NCBI GenBank assembly: GCA_030447785.1
Contig: JAUJOF010000003.1
Span: 235,105-299,104, forward strand
Direction of reading: 5' to 3'
DNA from: Solirubrobacteraceae bacterium
GTDB taxonomy: Bacteria; Actinomycetota; Thermoleophilia; Solirubrobacterales; Solirubrobacteraceae
DNA length: 64,000 nt
Made by a program: the position numbers and the translations under genes
The notes under the pieces: generated by a model
What the model was told of the DNA's origin: nothing
The model's input: the letters and a program-made list of their open reading frames with translations, nothing else
The model's database searches: none
Shown here: in pieces, positions 7,867-16,440 of the stretch
How positions within the stretch are numbered: the first letter of the stretch is position 1
Layout: every line of letters starts with the position of its first letter

Positions 7867-9099
7867 TCAGCGGGCGTTGTCGTTGATGAGGTCCTGCAGG
7901 TCGTCGACCAGCTCGTCCGTGCTGCCGCCGTCGATCGGCCGCGTCTCCACCGCGCCCGAGCCTCCGCCGGAGGTGTTGCCCAGGGCGATGGCCAGTACCG
8001 CGGCGATCACCAGCGCGACGGCGAGCAGGAGCGCCGCGATCCGCGCGACGTTGGGTCGGCGGCGCCGGGGCTCGGGGCCCCGGCGACGGGACGCGGGAGC
8101 CGGGGGCGGGCCCTGGGGGCCGGTCTGGGGGCCGGTGCGCGGCGCGTGGGGCTCCAGGCGCCGGGGCGGTGCGGCCACCGCCCCCGCCGCCCCGGCGGGC
8201 ACCGCGCGCGTGGCGTCGGTCGCCGGATGGTCGCGGCGCAGCGCCTGGGTGGACTGCGTGCCCTCCAGCGGCCCCTCGCCGCGCAGCGCGGCGCCGAAGC
8301 CCTGGCGCATCTCCTCGGCCGAGCCCCAGCGCTCCTCGGGCTCCAACGCGAGCGCCCGCTCGATGACGATGGCCACCTGGGGCCCGATCTCGGGGTTGAC
8401 CCGGTCGGCGCGTGGCGGGACCTCGCGCTGCTGCTTGAGGGCCAGCTCGGTGAGCGAAGTGGCCTGGTAGGGCAGGCGGCCGGTCAGCAGCTGGTAGGCG
8501 ACGACGCCGAGGGCGTAGAGGTCGGTGCGTGGCCCGGCCTGCTCGCCGTGGGCCTGCTCGGGGGCCAGGTAGGCGGCGGTGCCCAGCACGGAACCGGCCT
8601 GCGTGATCGCCGCCGAGTCGGCCGCCTTGGCGATGCCGAAGTCGGCCAGCTTCACGGTGCCCTCGTCGGAGCGCATCAGGTTGCCGGGCTTGACGTCGCG
8701 GTGCACGACCCCGTGGCGGTGGGCGTAGGCCAGCCCGCGGCAGGCGCCGTCGACCAGCGCGCCGGCCTCTTCGAGAGCCAGCCGGCCGGCGTCGCGCAGG
8801 ATCTCCGCGCCCGACTGGCCCTTGATGTACTCCATGACGATGTAGTGACGACCCGTCGGATCGTCCAGCCCGAAGTCGAAGACCTGCACGATGTTCGGGT
8901 GCACGAGCCGCGCCGCGGCCAGCGCCTCGCGGCGGAAGCGCGAGACGAACTGGGAGTCGTCGACCAGGTGCTCGGCCAGCAGCTTGACCGCCACGTGGCG
9001 CTCCAGCCGGCGGTCGAGGGCCAGGTGGACGGTCGACATGCCGCCGAAGCCCAGGCGGTCGCCGACCTCGTAGCGTTCGGCGATGACCTCCTCGCTCAC
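7867..9099 (-). CDS. Membrane-anchored Ser/Thr protein kinase (PknB-like)
   Basis: A 410-residue Hanks-type kinase. The kinase domain fills about residues 1-270. It has the glycine loop LGFGGMSTV, the ATP-binding Lys39 in VAVKLL, HRDVKPGN, the DFG motif and the APE-like APEQ. A proline- and arginine-rich linker follows, then one membrane segment at about residues 355-378, and a short extracellular tail without PASTA repeats. The GTG start at 9099 overlaps the stop of the upstream lipoprotein gene by four bases. The tail may sense its partner lipoprotein, which is inference from gene order. Confidence 0.93.
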   Translation of the reverse strand: MSEEVIAERYEVGDRLGFGGMSTVHLALDRRLERHVAVKLLAEHLVDDSQFVSRFRREALAAARLVHPNIVQVFDFGLDDPTGRHYIVMEYIKGQSGAEILRDAGRLALEEAGALVDGACRGLAYAHRHGVVHRDVKPGNLMRSDEGTVKLADFGIAKAADSAAITQAGSVLGTAAYLAPEQAHGEQAGPRTDLYALGVVAYQLLTGRLPYQATSLTELALKQQREVPPRADRVNPEIGPQVAIVIERALALEPEERWGSAEEMRQGFGAALRGEGPLEGTQSTQALRRDHPATDATRAVPAGAAGAVAAPPRRLEPHAPRTGPQTGPQGPPPAPASRRRGPEPRRRRPNVARIAALLLAVALVIAAVLAIALGNTSGGGSGAVETRPIDGGSTDELVDDLQDLINDNAR

Positions 9100-9689
9100 G
9101 GTCCGACCTCGGCGCGGGGTGGCGCTATGACCCCCGGGGGGGTTGTGCCGCCGGAGCCGCCTGACTCAGGCGTCTCGCCGCCCCCGTCGTCCGGGTCCTC
9201 GGACGCAGGCGGCGGCTCGGGGGGCTTGGGGGGCTTGGGGGGCTTGGGAGGTTTGGGCGACTCCTCCTGCTCCTCCTCCTCGGGCTCCTCCTCGGGCGCG
9301 GGCTGCTCGATCGTGGGCGTCGGGTCGTCCTGGACGGGGGGAGGATCCTCCTCCTCCTCGGCCTCCCTCTCCCTCTGGGCCTCCTCGCACTCCGTGGCGG
9401 CCTGCTGCTGGAGCAGCCCGGCGCCCTCCTGGAGGCGGGTCACCAGCTCGGTGTCGACCGAATCGGGCAGCTCCACGAGGCGGTCGTTGAAGGACTGGAC
9501 CTGCGCCGTCGCATCGTCGCAGCGCGTCGAGGACACCGCACTGGCGACCTGATCGAGATCCTCGGCCAGGGCGTCGGCGCGCGAGGCGGGGATGCCCCCC
9601 TCGGCGCCGCCGCCGCCGCCGCACGCGCCGACGGCGAGCGCGGCCAGGGCGGCGGGGATGGAGAGGAGGGAGCGGTGGAGGATGGTCAC
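9096..9689 (-). CDS. Putative lipoprotein with acidic/proline-rich tail
   Basis: A 197-residue protein of no recognised family. The N-terminus has a signal peptide ending in a lipobox (LAVGAC) near residue 21, followed by a glycine run. The middle (about residues 30-100) is helical and resembles a small coiled bundle with two cysteines. The last third is low complexity: glutamate-rich stretches, then PKPPKPPKPPKPPEPP and a Gly/Asp tail. It overlaps both the upstream phosphoesterase and the downstream Ser/Thr kinase by four bases, so it may be the kinase's exported partner or ligand sensor. The GTG start was chosen for the overlap and signal peptide. Confidence 0.72.
   Translation of the reverse strand: MTILHRSLLSIPAALAALAVGACGGGGGAEGGIPASRADALAEDLDQVASAVSSTRCDDATAQVQSFNDRLVELPDSVDTELVTRLQEGAGLLQQQAATECEEAQREREAEEEEDPPPVQDDPTPTIEQPAPEEEPEEEEQEESPKPPKPPKPPKPPEPPPASEDPDDGGGETPESGGSGGTTPPGVIAPPRAEVGP
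9218..9257 (-). repeat. 9-base tandem repeat encoding KPP units
   Basis: About four copies of a 9-base unit (ggcttgggg on the plus strand) encode the Lys-Pro-Pro repeats in the lipoprotein tail. Such in-frame repeats can change copy number without breaking the gene. Confidence 0.7.
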
Positions 9690-10417
9690 TGGCCGAGGTG
9701 CAGTCGTTGTCCCAGCGAGGCCGGTAGACCCGCCTCCCGGATGGCGGCTTCCGCCCCGTCGACGTCGTACTCCGTCCTCCGCCAGCCCGCCCGTCCGCGC
9801 TGCGTGTCGAGCAGCAGCCAGGCGGCGCGCGGATCGCCGTCTCGCGGCTGGCCGACGCTGCCGGGGTTGAGGAGCCATTCGGCGTCGCCGAGGTCGACCT
9901 CGTCGCCAGGGTAGCGGCGCTCGCCGACGAGCGGGCCGTCCGGCGGACGACCGAAGGCCAGGGCCACGTGGGAGTGGCCGATCAGGGCGATCGGCTCCTT
10001 TGCCGCGTCCAGGGCCATCTCGGCCAGCAGGTCCGAGAGCACGTACTCCCAGATCGGGTCGCGGGGGGATGCGTGGTAGAGGCCGACCTCCTCGCGACGG
10101 TCGGCGGGGCGCAGGCCCTCCAGGAAGCCCAGCTCGTCGGCTCCGATCGTCTCCTGGGTCCATTCCACCGCGGCGGCCGCACCGGGGGAGAACTCGTCGA
10201 TGGCCAGGCTGCGGGTGACGGCCAGATCGTGGTTGCCGGCCAGGCAGATCGCAGAGCGCTCGCGGGCGAGCTGGACGCAGGCGTCGGGGTCGGCGCCGTA
10301 GCCCACCAGGTCGCCCAGGCACCAGATCTCGTCGGGCGCCTGCCGGTCGACGTCGGCCAGGACGGCCTCGAGGGCGTGGCGGTTGCCGTGGATGTCGGAG
10401 ATGATGGCGGCGCGCAT
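9686..10417 (-). CDS. Calcineurin-like metallophosphoesterase (YfcE/MJ0936-type)
   Basis: A 243-residue two-metal phosphoesterase. The metal-binding motifs appear in order: ISDIHGN (residues 6-12), LGDLVGYG, AGNHD, and the late IGHSHVALAFGR. The C-terminal LLNPGSVGQPRDGDPRA segment is typical of small bacterial MJ0936-like enzymes acting on phosphodiesters. The ATG at 10417 begins MRAAIISDIHGN. It starts the phosphoesterase-lipoprotein-kinase operon, and its start codon interlocks with that of the divergent M48 protease (CATG palindrome). The substrate is unknown. Confidence 0.9.
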   Translation of the reverse strand: MRAAIISDIHGNRHALEAVLADVDRQAPDEIWCLGDLVGYGADPDACVQLARERSAICLAGNHDLAVTRSLAIDEFSPGAAAAVEWTQETIGADELGFLEGLRPADRREEVGLYHASPRDPIWEYVLSDLLAEMALDAAKEPIALIGHSHVALAFGRPPDGPLVGERRYPGDEVDLGDAEWLLNPGSVGQPRDGDPRAAWLLLDTQRGRAGWRRTEYDVDGAEAAIREAGLPASLGQRLHLGQ

Positions 10418-11684
10418 GGAGAGAGAGCACTCTAAGGGCCCGTGGCGGACCCTACGGTCGGAGGGGACGGCTCGCGGACGCCTGCGCGTGGTGGCGGCGG
10501 TGGTCGCCGCGATCGTGGTCGCCGAGGCCGCGGTGCTGGCGTTGCGTCCGCGCGAGGGGATCGGGAATCCCTTGCCGGTCGATCCCACAGCGTACTTCAC
10601 GCCTGATCAGATCCAGCGCGCGGAGGCCTACCGCGGCCCCCAGCGCCTGCTCGGGCTCGGTGTGCTGGCGGTGGAGATCGGTGTGCTGGCCTTGGCGGCC
10701 TGGCGCCCGCCCGCGGCCCTGACCGCCCCGCGCCGGCGCCCGTTGGTGGCCGCGGCGGCCGCCGGCGCGGCCCTCTCGGTGCTGGTGGCCCTGGCCCCGC
10801 TGCCCCTGCAGGCCGTTGCCCACCAGCGCGCGCGTGCGGTGGGCCTGGTCACCCAGTCCTGGGGCGGATGGGCGGCCGACGTGGTCCGATCGACCGCCAT
10901 CGCCGCCCTGTTCGCCGCCCTGGGCGCCGCTGCGGTGGTCGGCCTGCTGCGCCGCGCTCCGCGGACGTGGTGGCTGTGGGGCTCGGGCGTGATCGTCGGC
11001 TTCGGGGCGTTCACGGTGGCGCTGAGCCCGGTAGTGATCTCGCCGCTGTTCAACGACTTCCGCCCGCTTCCCGCCGGAGACCTGCGCCGCGACGTTCTCG
11101 CCCTGGCCGACCGCGCCGGGGTGCGGGTGGGCGAGGTCTACGTGATGGACGCCAGCCGGCGCACCACGGCGGCCAACGCCTACGTCGCCGGCCTGGGCGC
11201 CACCAAACGGGTCGTGCTCTACGACACGCTGCTCGAGGGCTTCGCGCCGGACGAGGTGCGGGTGGTGGTCGCCCATGAGCTCGGACACCAGTTCCACGCC
11301 GACCTGTGGGGTGGGCTGGGCTTCCTCGCCGTCGTCACGCCCGTGGGGCTCTTCGCGGCCGGGCGCATCACCGAGCGCCTGGCGCCAGACCTGCGCGGGC
11401 CCGCGGCCCTGCCCGCGCTGGCCCTCAGCGTGGCGGTGCTGGTTCCCGCGATCACCTGGGTGTCCAACCAGCTCTCGCGTGCTGTCGAGGCGCGCGCGGA
11501 CACCTTCTCGCTGCAGCTCACCGGGGCCCCCGCGGCCTTCGCGGCCTTCGAGCGGCGCATCACCCTGCGCAACCTCACCGACCCCGACCCACCGGACTGG
11601 GCGACGTTCCTGCTGGGCACCCACCCGCCCACCGTGGAGCGCCTGGGCGCCGCCGAGGCGTGGGCGGCCGGCCGGCGCCCCTAG
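10416..11684 (+). CDS. M48 family (Ste24-like) membrane zinc metalloprotease
   Basis: About 422 residues. The N-terminal half has a signal-anchor-like helix and three further membrane helices. The zinc site HELGHQFH is in VVAHELGHQFHADLW, and the third ligand is probably Glu of VEARADTFSL. The order and the late LRNLTDPDPP and LLGTHPP segments match CAAX-protease-1-like M48A enzymes. Bacterial members are thought to act in membrane protein quality control. The start is uncertain: ATG 10416, earlier ATGs inside the divergent gene, or GTG 10488 directly before the first helix are all in frame. Confidence 0.88.
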   Translation: MEREHSKGPWRTLRSEGTARGRLRVVAAVVAAIVVAEAAVLALRPREGIGNPLPVDPTAYFTPDQIQRAEAYRGPQRLLGLGVLAVEIGVLALAAWRPPAALTAPRRRPLVAAAAAGAALSVLVALAPLPLQAVAHQRARAVGLVTQSWGGWAADVVRSTAIAALFAALGAAAVVGLLRRAPRTWWLWGSGVIVGFGAFTVALSPVVISPLFNDFRPLPAGDLRRDVLALADRAGVRVGEVYVMDASRRTTAANAYVAGLGATKRVVLYDTLLEGFAPDEVRVVVAHELGHQFHADLWGGLGFLAVVTPVGLFAAGRITERLAPDLRGPAALPALALSVAVLVPAITWVSNQLSRAVEARADTFSLQLTGAPAAFAAFERRITLRNLTDPDPPDWATFLLGTHPPTVERLGAAEAWAAGRRP

Positions 11685-11698
11685 TGCCTGAGTGGGCC

Positions 11699-12013
11699 CT
11701 AGCCGTTCCGCCCGGGCTCGTCGCCGAACTCGGGCAGGTTCTTGATCCCTTCGCGGGTGCGGTACTTCGACCAGGCGTCTTCGAGCGCGTCGAGCAGCTC
11801 GCGGGCGAAGCGCGGCGAGAGATTGACCCGCGTCACGACGACGCCGGGGATCTCCTCCTCCTCGACCTCGTGGTCGACCCGCGCGAAGGTGATTGTGAAC
11901 TCGTAGTCGCTGAAGGAGACGTTGGCGAAGTTGGCGTAGTGGCCCGCCATCTCCTCCGGCGAGAAGTGGATGTTGATGTGGCGCTCGGGAGGGAGCTGAT
12001 CGTCGTCGGCCAT
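11699..12013 (-). CDS. DUF3467 family protein
   Basis: A 104-residue protein with the DUF3467 pattern: HINIHFSPEEMAGHYANFANVSFSDYEFTITF-type start followed by VVTRVNLSPRFARELLDAL and a C-terminal helix. The family has no established function. It is convergent with the M48 protease (14-base gap) and divergent from rlmH (20 bases between starts), so promoters for both must lie in or overlap the coding ends. Confidence 0.85.
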   Translation of the reverse strand: MADDDQLPPERHINIHFSPEEMAGHYANFANVSFSDYEFTITFARVDHEVEEEEIPGVVVTRVNLSPRFARELLDALEDAWSKYRTREGIKNLPEFGDEPGRNG

Positions 12014-12033
12014 GGCGCCTACTATCGCAGCGA

Positions 12034-12444
12034 ATGAAGTGGACCGTCCTCGCCGTCGGGCGCCTGCGCCCGCCCTTCGCCGACGACGTCCAGCACTACA
12101 TGCGCCTGCTCGCCCGCCACGCCAGGATCGAGGTGGTGGAGGTGGCCGAGGTCGATGCGGTCGCGCGCCGCCTGCCCCGTGGAGCCGTGGTCGTGCTGCT
12201 GGACGCCGGTGGCGAGGAGCACGACTCCGTGGCCTTCAGCCGCTGGCTGGAGAGTCACCGTCAGGGTGGGCGCGACGTGTGCTTCGTGGTCGGCGGGCCC
12301 TACGGGATCGCGCTCGACGGCCGGGTCGATCACCGCCTCTCGCTGGGTCCCATGACCCTGCCTCACCAGCTCGCGCGGGTGGTGCTGCTCGAGCAGCTCT
12401 ACCGCGGGCACAAGATCCTCGCCGGCGAGCCGTACCATCACTAG
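12034..12444 (+). CDS. rlmH: 23S rRNA (pseudouridine1915-N3)-methyltransferase
   Basis: SPOUT-fold methyltransferase modifying helix 69 of 23S rRNA. At 136 residues it is somewhat shorter than the usual ~155. The N-terminal KWTVLAVGRLR strand, the SAM-binding knot CFVVGGPYGI and the C-terminal motif HQLARVVLLEQLYRGHKILAGEPYH-type end are all visible. The stop codon is followed at once by argS coding sequence in the same frame. Confidence 0.92.
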   Translation: MKWTVLAVGRLRPPFADDVQHYMRLLARHARIEVVEVAEVDAVARRLPRGAVVVLLDAGGEEHDSVAFSRWLESHRQGGRDVCFVVGGPYGIALDGRVDHRLSLGPMTLPHQLARVVLLEQLYRGHKILAGEPYHH

Positions 12445-12489
12445 ATCACGGGTCCGATCGAGCAGCTGCACGCCGCCGTCGGGGCGGCC

Positions 12490-14064
12490 GTGGCCGCCAC
12501 CGCCGACGGCCACGCGCCCCGCGCGCGCCCGACCCTCGAGCGCCCCAGGAAGGCGGGCTTCGGCGACTTCTCCACCAACGCCGCGCTCCTGCTGGCGCCC
12601 GTGCTGGGCGAGCCGCCGCGCGATGTCGCCGCGCGCTTGGGCGACGCGCTGAGCGACCGCCTGGGCGACGCCCTGGAGCGTGTGGAGGTCGCCGGGCCGG
12701 GGTTCCTCAACCTCTTCCTCTCCGATGCCTGGCACCGCGGGGCGCTGGGCGGAGTGGTGGCCGCGGGCGCGAGGTTCGGCGCCGGCGGCGCGGCCGTGCC
12801 CGAGCGCATCAGCGTGGAGTTCGTCTCGGCCAACCCCACCGGGCCGCTGCACGTGGGTCACGCGCGCAACGCGGCCTACGGCGACGCGCTGTGTCGCATC
12901 CTGAGCTTCCACGGCCATGCGATCGAGCGCGAGTTCTACGTCAACGACTTCGGCAGCCAGGTCCTGCGCCTGGGGGAGTCCCTCCAGGCGCGCGCCCGCG
13001 GCGAGGAGGTGCCCGAGGATGGCTACCGCGGCGAGTACGTCGCCGAGCTGGCCGCCGAGATCGAGGGCGCCGCGCAGCGCCCCGTCGAGGAGGTGGCCCG
13101 CGCCGGGGCGGCGGCGGTGCTCACGCGCATCGCCGCCACGCTGGAGGCCTTCGGGGTGGGCTTCGACCTCTGGTTCAGCGAACGCACGCTGCACGAGGGC
13201 GGCGACGCGCTGGTGCGCCGCGCGTACGACGAGCTGGAGCGCCAGGGGCGGACCTACCGCTCCGAGGGGGCGCTGTGGCTGCGCACCTCCCAGCTGGGCG
13301 ACGACAAGGACCGTGTGCTCGAGCGATCCTCGGGAGAGCACACCTACTTCGCCTCCGACGTCGCCTACCACCAGCACAAGCGCGAGCGCGGCTTCGACCG
13401 CCTGCTCGACGTCTGGGGCGCCGACCACCATGGCTACGTGGCACGCATGAAGGCCGCCTTCGCGGCGCTGGGCGGCGACCCCGAGCGCCTCGAGCTGCTC
13501 ATCATGCAGTTCGTCAACCTCACCGGGGGCGCCTCGATGTCCAAGCGCGCCGGGGACTTCGTGACCTTGGACGACCTGGTCGGCGAGGTCGGCGTCGACG
13601 CGGCGCGCTGGTTCCTGCTCGCCCGCTCGCACGACACCACGGTCGAGTTCGACCTCGACCTGGCGCGCGAGCAGGAGCCCCAGAACCCCGTCTACTACGT
13701 CCAGTACGCGCACGCCCGCATCGCCTCGCTGCTGCGCGCTGCGCAGGACGCCGAGCGGGAGGTCGCCCTGGCGCGGCCCGACCGCGGCGCCCCGCTGGAG
13801 GCCGCCGAGCGGGAGCTGATCAAGAAGGTGCTCGCCTTCCCGGGCGAGGTGGAGGAGGCGGCGGCGCGCCGCGCGCCCCACCGCATCGCCGCCTATGCGC
13901 TGGAGCTCGCCCAGCAGTTCAGCGCCTTCTACCGCGACTGTCCGGTGCTCAAGGCCGAGTCGGCCGACCTGCGCGCTCAGCGCCTGGCCGTCAGCGCCGC
14001 CACCCAGGGAATCATCGCCCGCGCGCTCGATCTCCTGGGCGTGCGCGCGCCGGCTTCGATGTGA
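12490..14064 (+). CDS. argS: Arginyl-tRNA synthetase
   Basis: Class I aminoacyl-tRNA synthetase, 524 residues from the first usable GTG. The N-terminal tRNA-binding domain (GFGDFSTNAALLLAP), the HIGH-like motif in NPTGPLHVGHARNA, the KMSKS-like ASMSKRAGDFV and the C-terminal DALR helical domain (AYALELAQQFSAFY) are present. The start is a problem: homology to the N-terminal helix seems to extend upstream to 12445, directly after the rlmH stop and in the same frame, but that stretch has no ATG/GTG/TTG. Translation may begin at a rare codon (ATC 12445 or CTG 12466). Confidence 0.93.
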   Translation: MAATADGHAPRARPTLERPRKAGFGDFSTNAALLLAPVLGEPPRDVAARLGDALSDRLGDALERVEVAGPGFLNLFLSDAWHRGALGGVVAAGARFGAGGAAVPERISVEFVSANPTGPLHVGHARNAAYGDALCRILSFHGHAIEREFYVNDFGSQVLRLGESLQARARGEEVPEDGYRGEYVAELAAEIEGAAQRPVEEVARAGAAAVLTRIAATLEAFGVGFDLWFSERTLHEGGDALVRRAYDELERQGRTYRSEGALWLRTSQLGDDKDRVLERSSGEHTYFASDVAYHQHKRERGFDRLLDVWGADHHGYVARMKAAFAALGGDPERLELLIMQFVNLTGGASMSKRAGDFVTLDDLVGEVGVDAARWFLLARSHDTTVEFDLDLAREQEPQNPVYYVQYAHARIASLLRAAQDAEREVALARPDRGAPLEAAERELIKKVLAFPGEVEEAAARRAPHRIAAYALELAQQFSAFYRDCPVLKAESADLRAQRLAVSAATQGIIARALDLLGVRAPASM

Positions 14065-14088
14065 GCGGGCCCGGGTAGGCGCGGGCGC

Positions 14089-14244
14089 ATGAGCGAGCAG
14101 CCCGGACACGCCGAGCGCGACCAGGACGAGACCTCGCCGCAGACCGGCGGGGGCGTCGAGCCCGAGGAGGCCGAGCAGATCTCCGGAGCGTCCCTGCCGG
14201 ACGACGAGGGCGCCGAGCAGGAGGAGGGTGACGCGGCGGGGTAG
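14089..14244 (+). CDS. Small acidic hypothetical protein
   Basis: An ATG-initiated frame of 51 residues, very rich in Glu, Asp, Gly and Gln and lacking hydrophobic stretches. It begins 24 bases after argS, and its stop at 14242-14244 lies 24 bases from the convergent ccmH end. The composition suggests an intrinsically disordered acidic protein. No family recognised, and the ribosome-binding site is weak, so it could be a chance frame. Confidence 0.4.
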   Translation: MSEQPGHAERDQDETSPQTGGGVEPEEAEQISGASLPDDEGAEQEEGDAAG

Positions 14245-14268
14245 CGCTCGCGCCGCGGCGCGGCGCGT

Positions 14269-14748
14269 CTACAGTCGGTAGCGCGCCAGGTCGTCGTCCA
14301 GGCGTCGCGCGTCGGCGCTGCTGAGCGCGACCCCGTCACCACCGGCCTGCGCTGTGGGTTCCGCGCGGGCGCGCCGGCGCCAGCGCGGCAGCGCCAGGGC
14401 CAGCGCGAGTCCCACCCCGGCAAAGGCCACGAGCGGCACGGCGTAGGCAGCCAGCCCGAAGCCCTCGTCGGAGGGCATGGCCAGCACGCCCTCGCCGTAC
14501 TCGCCGACCAGCTCGGCCTTGATCTCCGCCTTGGTACGCCCCTGAGCGACCAGGTCGCGGATCAGCACCCTCTGACGCTCGGCCTGCGGCGAGCCCTCGG
14601 CCACGTTGAGGGGGACGTTGCACGTCGTGCACATCACCTCGTCCTCCACGTCGGGCAAGGTGGTCCGCGCCTGCTGGGCGAGCGCCGGCGTGGCGGCGAG
14701 GGCGGCGACCACGACGGCCACCGACAAGCTCAGGACGGTACGCCACAT
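14269..14748 (-). CDS. ccmH: Cytochrome c maturation protein CcmH (thiol-disulfide component)
   Basis: A 159-residue exported redox protein that reduces the apocytochrome CXXCH thiols before haem attachment. A signal peptide covers about residues 1-25 (ending TPALAQQ). The redox motif is CTTC in MCTTCNVPLNVAEG, followed by the CcmH-type helical bundle with LIRDLVAQGRTKAEIKAELVGEYGEGVLA, and one C-terminal membrane helix near residues 105-125. It stands apart from ccmE/ccmF at 20.4-23.2 kb but belongs to the same System I pathway. Confidence 0.88.
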   Translation of the reverse strand: MWRTVLSLSVAVVVAALAATPALAQQARTTLPDVEDEVMCTTCNVPLNVAEGSPQAERQRVLIRDLVAQGRTKAEIKAELVGEYGEGVLAMPSDEGFGLAAYAVPLVAFAGVGLALALALPRWRRRARAEPTAQAGGDGVALSSADARRLDDDLARYRL

Positions 14749-14777
14749 CGCCACCCATCGTAGAATGCCCCTCACGC

Positions 14778-14850
14778 GCGGACGTAGCTCAGTTGGTAGA
14801 GCGTCGGCTTCCCAAGCCGAAGGTCGCGGGTTCGACCCCCGTCGTCCGCT
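14778..14850 (+). tRNA. tRNA-Gly (anticodon CCC)
   Basis: A complete cloverleaf: acceptor GCGGACG/CGTCCGC, D-arm GCTC...GAGC, anticodon stem TCGGC/GCCGA with loop TTCCCAA (anticodon CCC), and T-arm GCGGG-TTCGACC-CCCGT. 73 bases with discriminator T and no encoded CCA. The accessory, partly decayed region starts right after it, a common integration site context. Confidence 0.97.
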
Positions 14851-15227
14851 TGTCCCGGGTCGCACTGTTTCGCGCTTTTGCGCTGCACTTGCCGTGAAGC
14901 GGGACATAGGTGTAGCCGAAGGTCATGCCGGGTCCGCGCCACCTCGCCCGACCTCCCAGAGACGTCGAGGTTGCATCCTGGTCGCATTGCGCTCGGTCGT
15001 GATGGGGCCATGGCCAGTCGAGCAGTCGGCGTCGCGGTGGACGGCTTGGGCAGGCTGGCCGCGAGATGCCTCGCTCACCTCCGAGAAATCGCTGCTGATG
15101 CCCCTATAGGCGCGCATGACCCTCCAGCCGATCACCTATGCCGGGCGCACCGCCGCCACGGTCAGCCCCCGGCGCTTTACCTGGCCGCCGACGTCGGCCA
15201 GCGTCCGCCCGACGGCCCCGAGCGCGC
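14851..15227. other. No confident gene between tRNA-Gly and the zincin-like gene
   Basis: This 377-base stretch has no frame with family resemblance. TGTCCCG (14851-14857) and CGGGACA (14900-14906) form an inverted repeat that could end the tRNA transcript. A 51-codon frame from ATG 15117 is open but unrecognised. I see no integrase and no second copy of the tRNA 3' end. Confidence 0.4.
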
Positions 15228-15710
15228 CTACGTCCGCGCCGGCGTGGGCCGGGACATCCCGCCCCTCCTGAGCCGCCGGTCAGGACCCAGCGCGGGTACG
15301 CCCGCGACAAGGGCGATCGCGAGCGGGGCGAGACCGGTGACGAGCCCGGGCAGGACGACCGCCGCGCGATAGCCGGACGCCGGCATGGGGCTCCTCGCGT
15401 GGGCGTAGGGCGAGCCGGACTTCCAATGGATCCCGAAGCTGATCTGTCGCCAGGACAGGCCGCCGAGATAGCGGAATCCGAGGGCGTGCGTCGCCTCGTG
15501 CGCGACGATGCCGACGACGAAGGCGCCGAAAGCGATCAGCCAGTACGCCAGCCCTTTGTCGGGGCTCCCGTGCAGGACGTCATAGAGGACGGTCGCCGCG
15601 ATCACCCAGGCAATAGTCGCCGCGATCGACACCCAGGTAGCACGTCGCCAGGACACCGTGCGATCCTCGCCGGCGCCGCCTCCCACCGCCCCGTGCGTCA
15701 CTCGCCGCAT
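15228..15710 (-). CDS. DUF3267-like putative zincin membrane protein, C-terminus probably shortened
   Basis: About 160 residues from ATG 15710. Two membrane helices (WVSIAATIAWVIAATVLYDVL and LIAFGAFVVGIVAHEATHAL, the latter carrying the zinc-type HEATH motif) are followed by FGIHWKSGSPYAHARSPM and another hydrophobic segment (VVLPGLVTGLAPLAIAL). This order matches DUF3267 putative metalloproteases. The final residues turn Arg/Pro-rich and lack the last helix, so the 3' end is probably frameshifted or truncated. It sits in the decayed region between tRNA-Gly and 18.6 kb. Confidence 0.62.
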   Translation of the reverse strand: MRRVTHGAVGGGAGEDRTVSWRRATWVSIAATIAWVIAATVLYDVLHGSPDKGLAYWLIAFGAFVVGIVAHEATHALGFRYLGGLSWRQISFGIHWKSGSPYAHARSPMPASGYRAAVVLPGLVTGLAPLAIALVAGVPALGPDRRLRRGGMSRPTPART

Positions 15711-15753
15711 GGTAAGGGGTCGACTCGATAACTGGGCGAATCGGCGGAGTGCG

Positions 15754-16007
15754 TCAGTCGCAGGGCACCCGGCGCGGTCGCTGCGCTCCGAGCGCGTTAC
15801 TCGCGTGCCACCCGTCGCCGTCCCGGTCGAGGCCGGGGACATCTTCACCGATGACGTCGACGGGCCTGTCGACTTTGGGGCAGTTGGCGGCGGGGGGAAG
15901 GCGGACACGCATCCGCTGTAGTTGGAGTGGCAGTCGTTGCGGCCCGATGGCTCCGCGTCGGTGCAAACTCGGCTCGGGTGCCGGCTCTGCACCCGCGTGC
16001 TCACCAT
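15754..16007 (-). pseudogene. Excalibur-like calcium-binding domain protein, frameshifted
   Basis: One frame from ATG 16007 encodes NDCHSNYSGCV, and a second frame continues with NCPKVDRPVDVIGEDVPGLDRDGDGWHAS. Together they resemble the common CHPSY-GC ... DRDGDGIACE pattern of Excalibur-type extracellular domains. The break falls in a six-C run near 15900; one extra C would join the frames. No signal peptide is joined to it in the current sequence, so the 5' end may also be damaged. Confidence 0.55.
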
Positions 16008-16440
16008 TAGCCGTTGCCGCGATCAGCGCACCCGCCGGCGGACGGGCGCCCGAAGGGCTTGGGGCGCCGAGTCTGCTGGGGCGTGGGAAGGACGTTCCTG
16101 CCTGTTGCTCGAGGTCGACGGCGTCGACCGGTCCCACGCACCCCTACATCCTCAGCTCCCCTGGGTGCTGGGCGACGTTCGGCGAGCTGCTCGCGCACAA
16201 CCAGGGCGACCCGATGAGCCCCCGATGCTCTCGACGTAGGAGCGGACCGGGTACTCCATGAACGTCGCTCAACGCTACGACGGTGACCGCACCGACCGAG
16301 CAGCCGGGCCCGGAGTGTTGCCGTGCTCGCAGCCGATGGCACCGCTCGCGCCCGCCCGACGCATGCAGGGGACTCGGGAGCCACCTGGGCGTGGTGAGCC
16401 GTCGGCGTCGCGGCCGCCACGTCAGGACGCCTCACCGTCG
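16008..16440. other. Gene-poor stretch in the decayed region
   Basis: No frame here shows a recognisable domain, ribosome-binding site or typical third-position GC pattern that I can support. Part of it may be the lost 5' end of the Excalibur-like gene. Confidence 0.35.

Noticed and set aside
7147..9552. 801-residue open frame on the plus strand over the tgt end and the kinase gene
   Set aside because: It covers tgt in a wrong frame and is antisense to a clear kinase.
12022..14109. 695-residue open frame antisense to rlmH and argS
   Set aside because: A GC-skew shadow of argS; composition is His/Arg/Gly-rich without family features.
14772..15011. 79-residue frame on the minus strand across tRNA-Gly
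   Set aside because: Its C-terminal part is a translation of the tRNA, a frequent false gene call.
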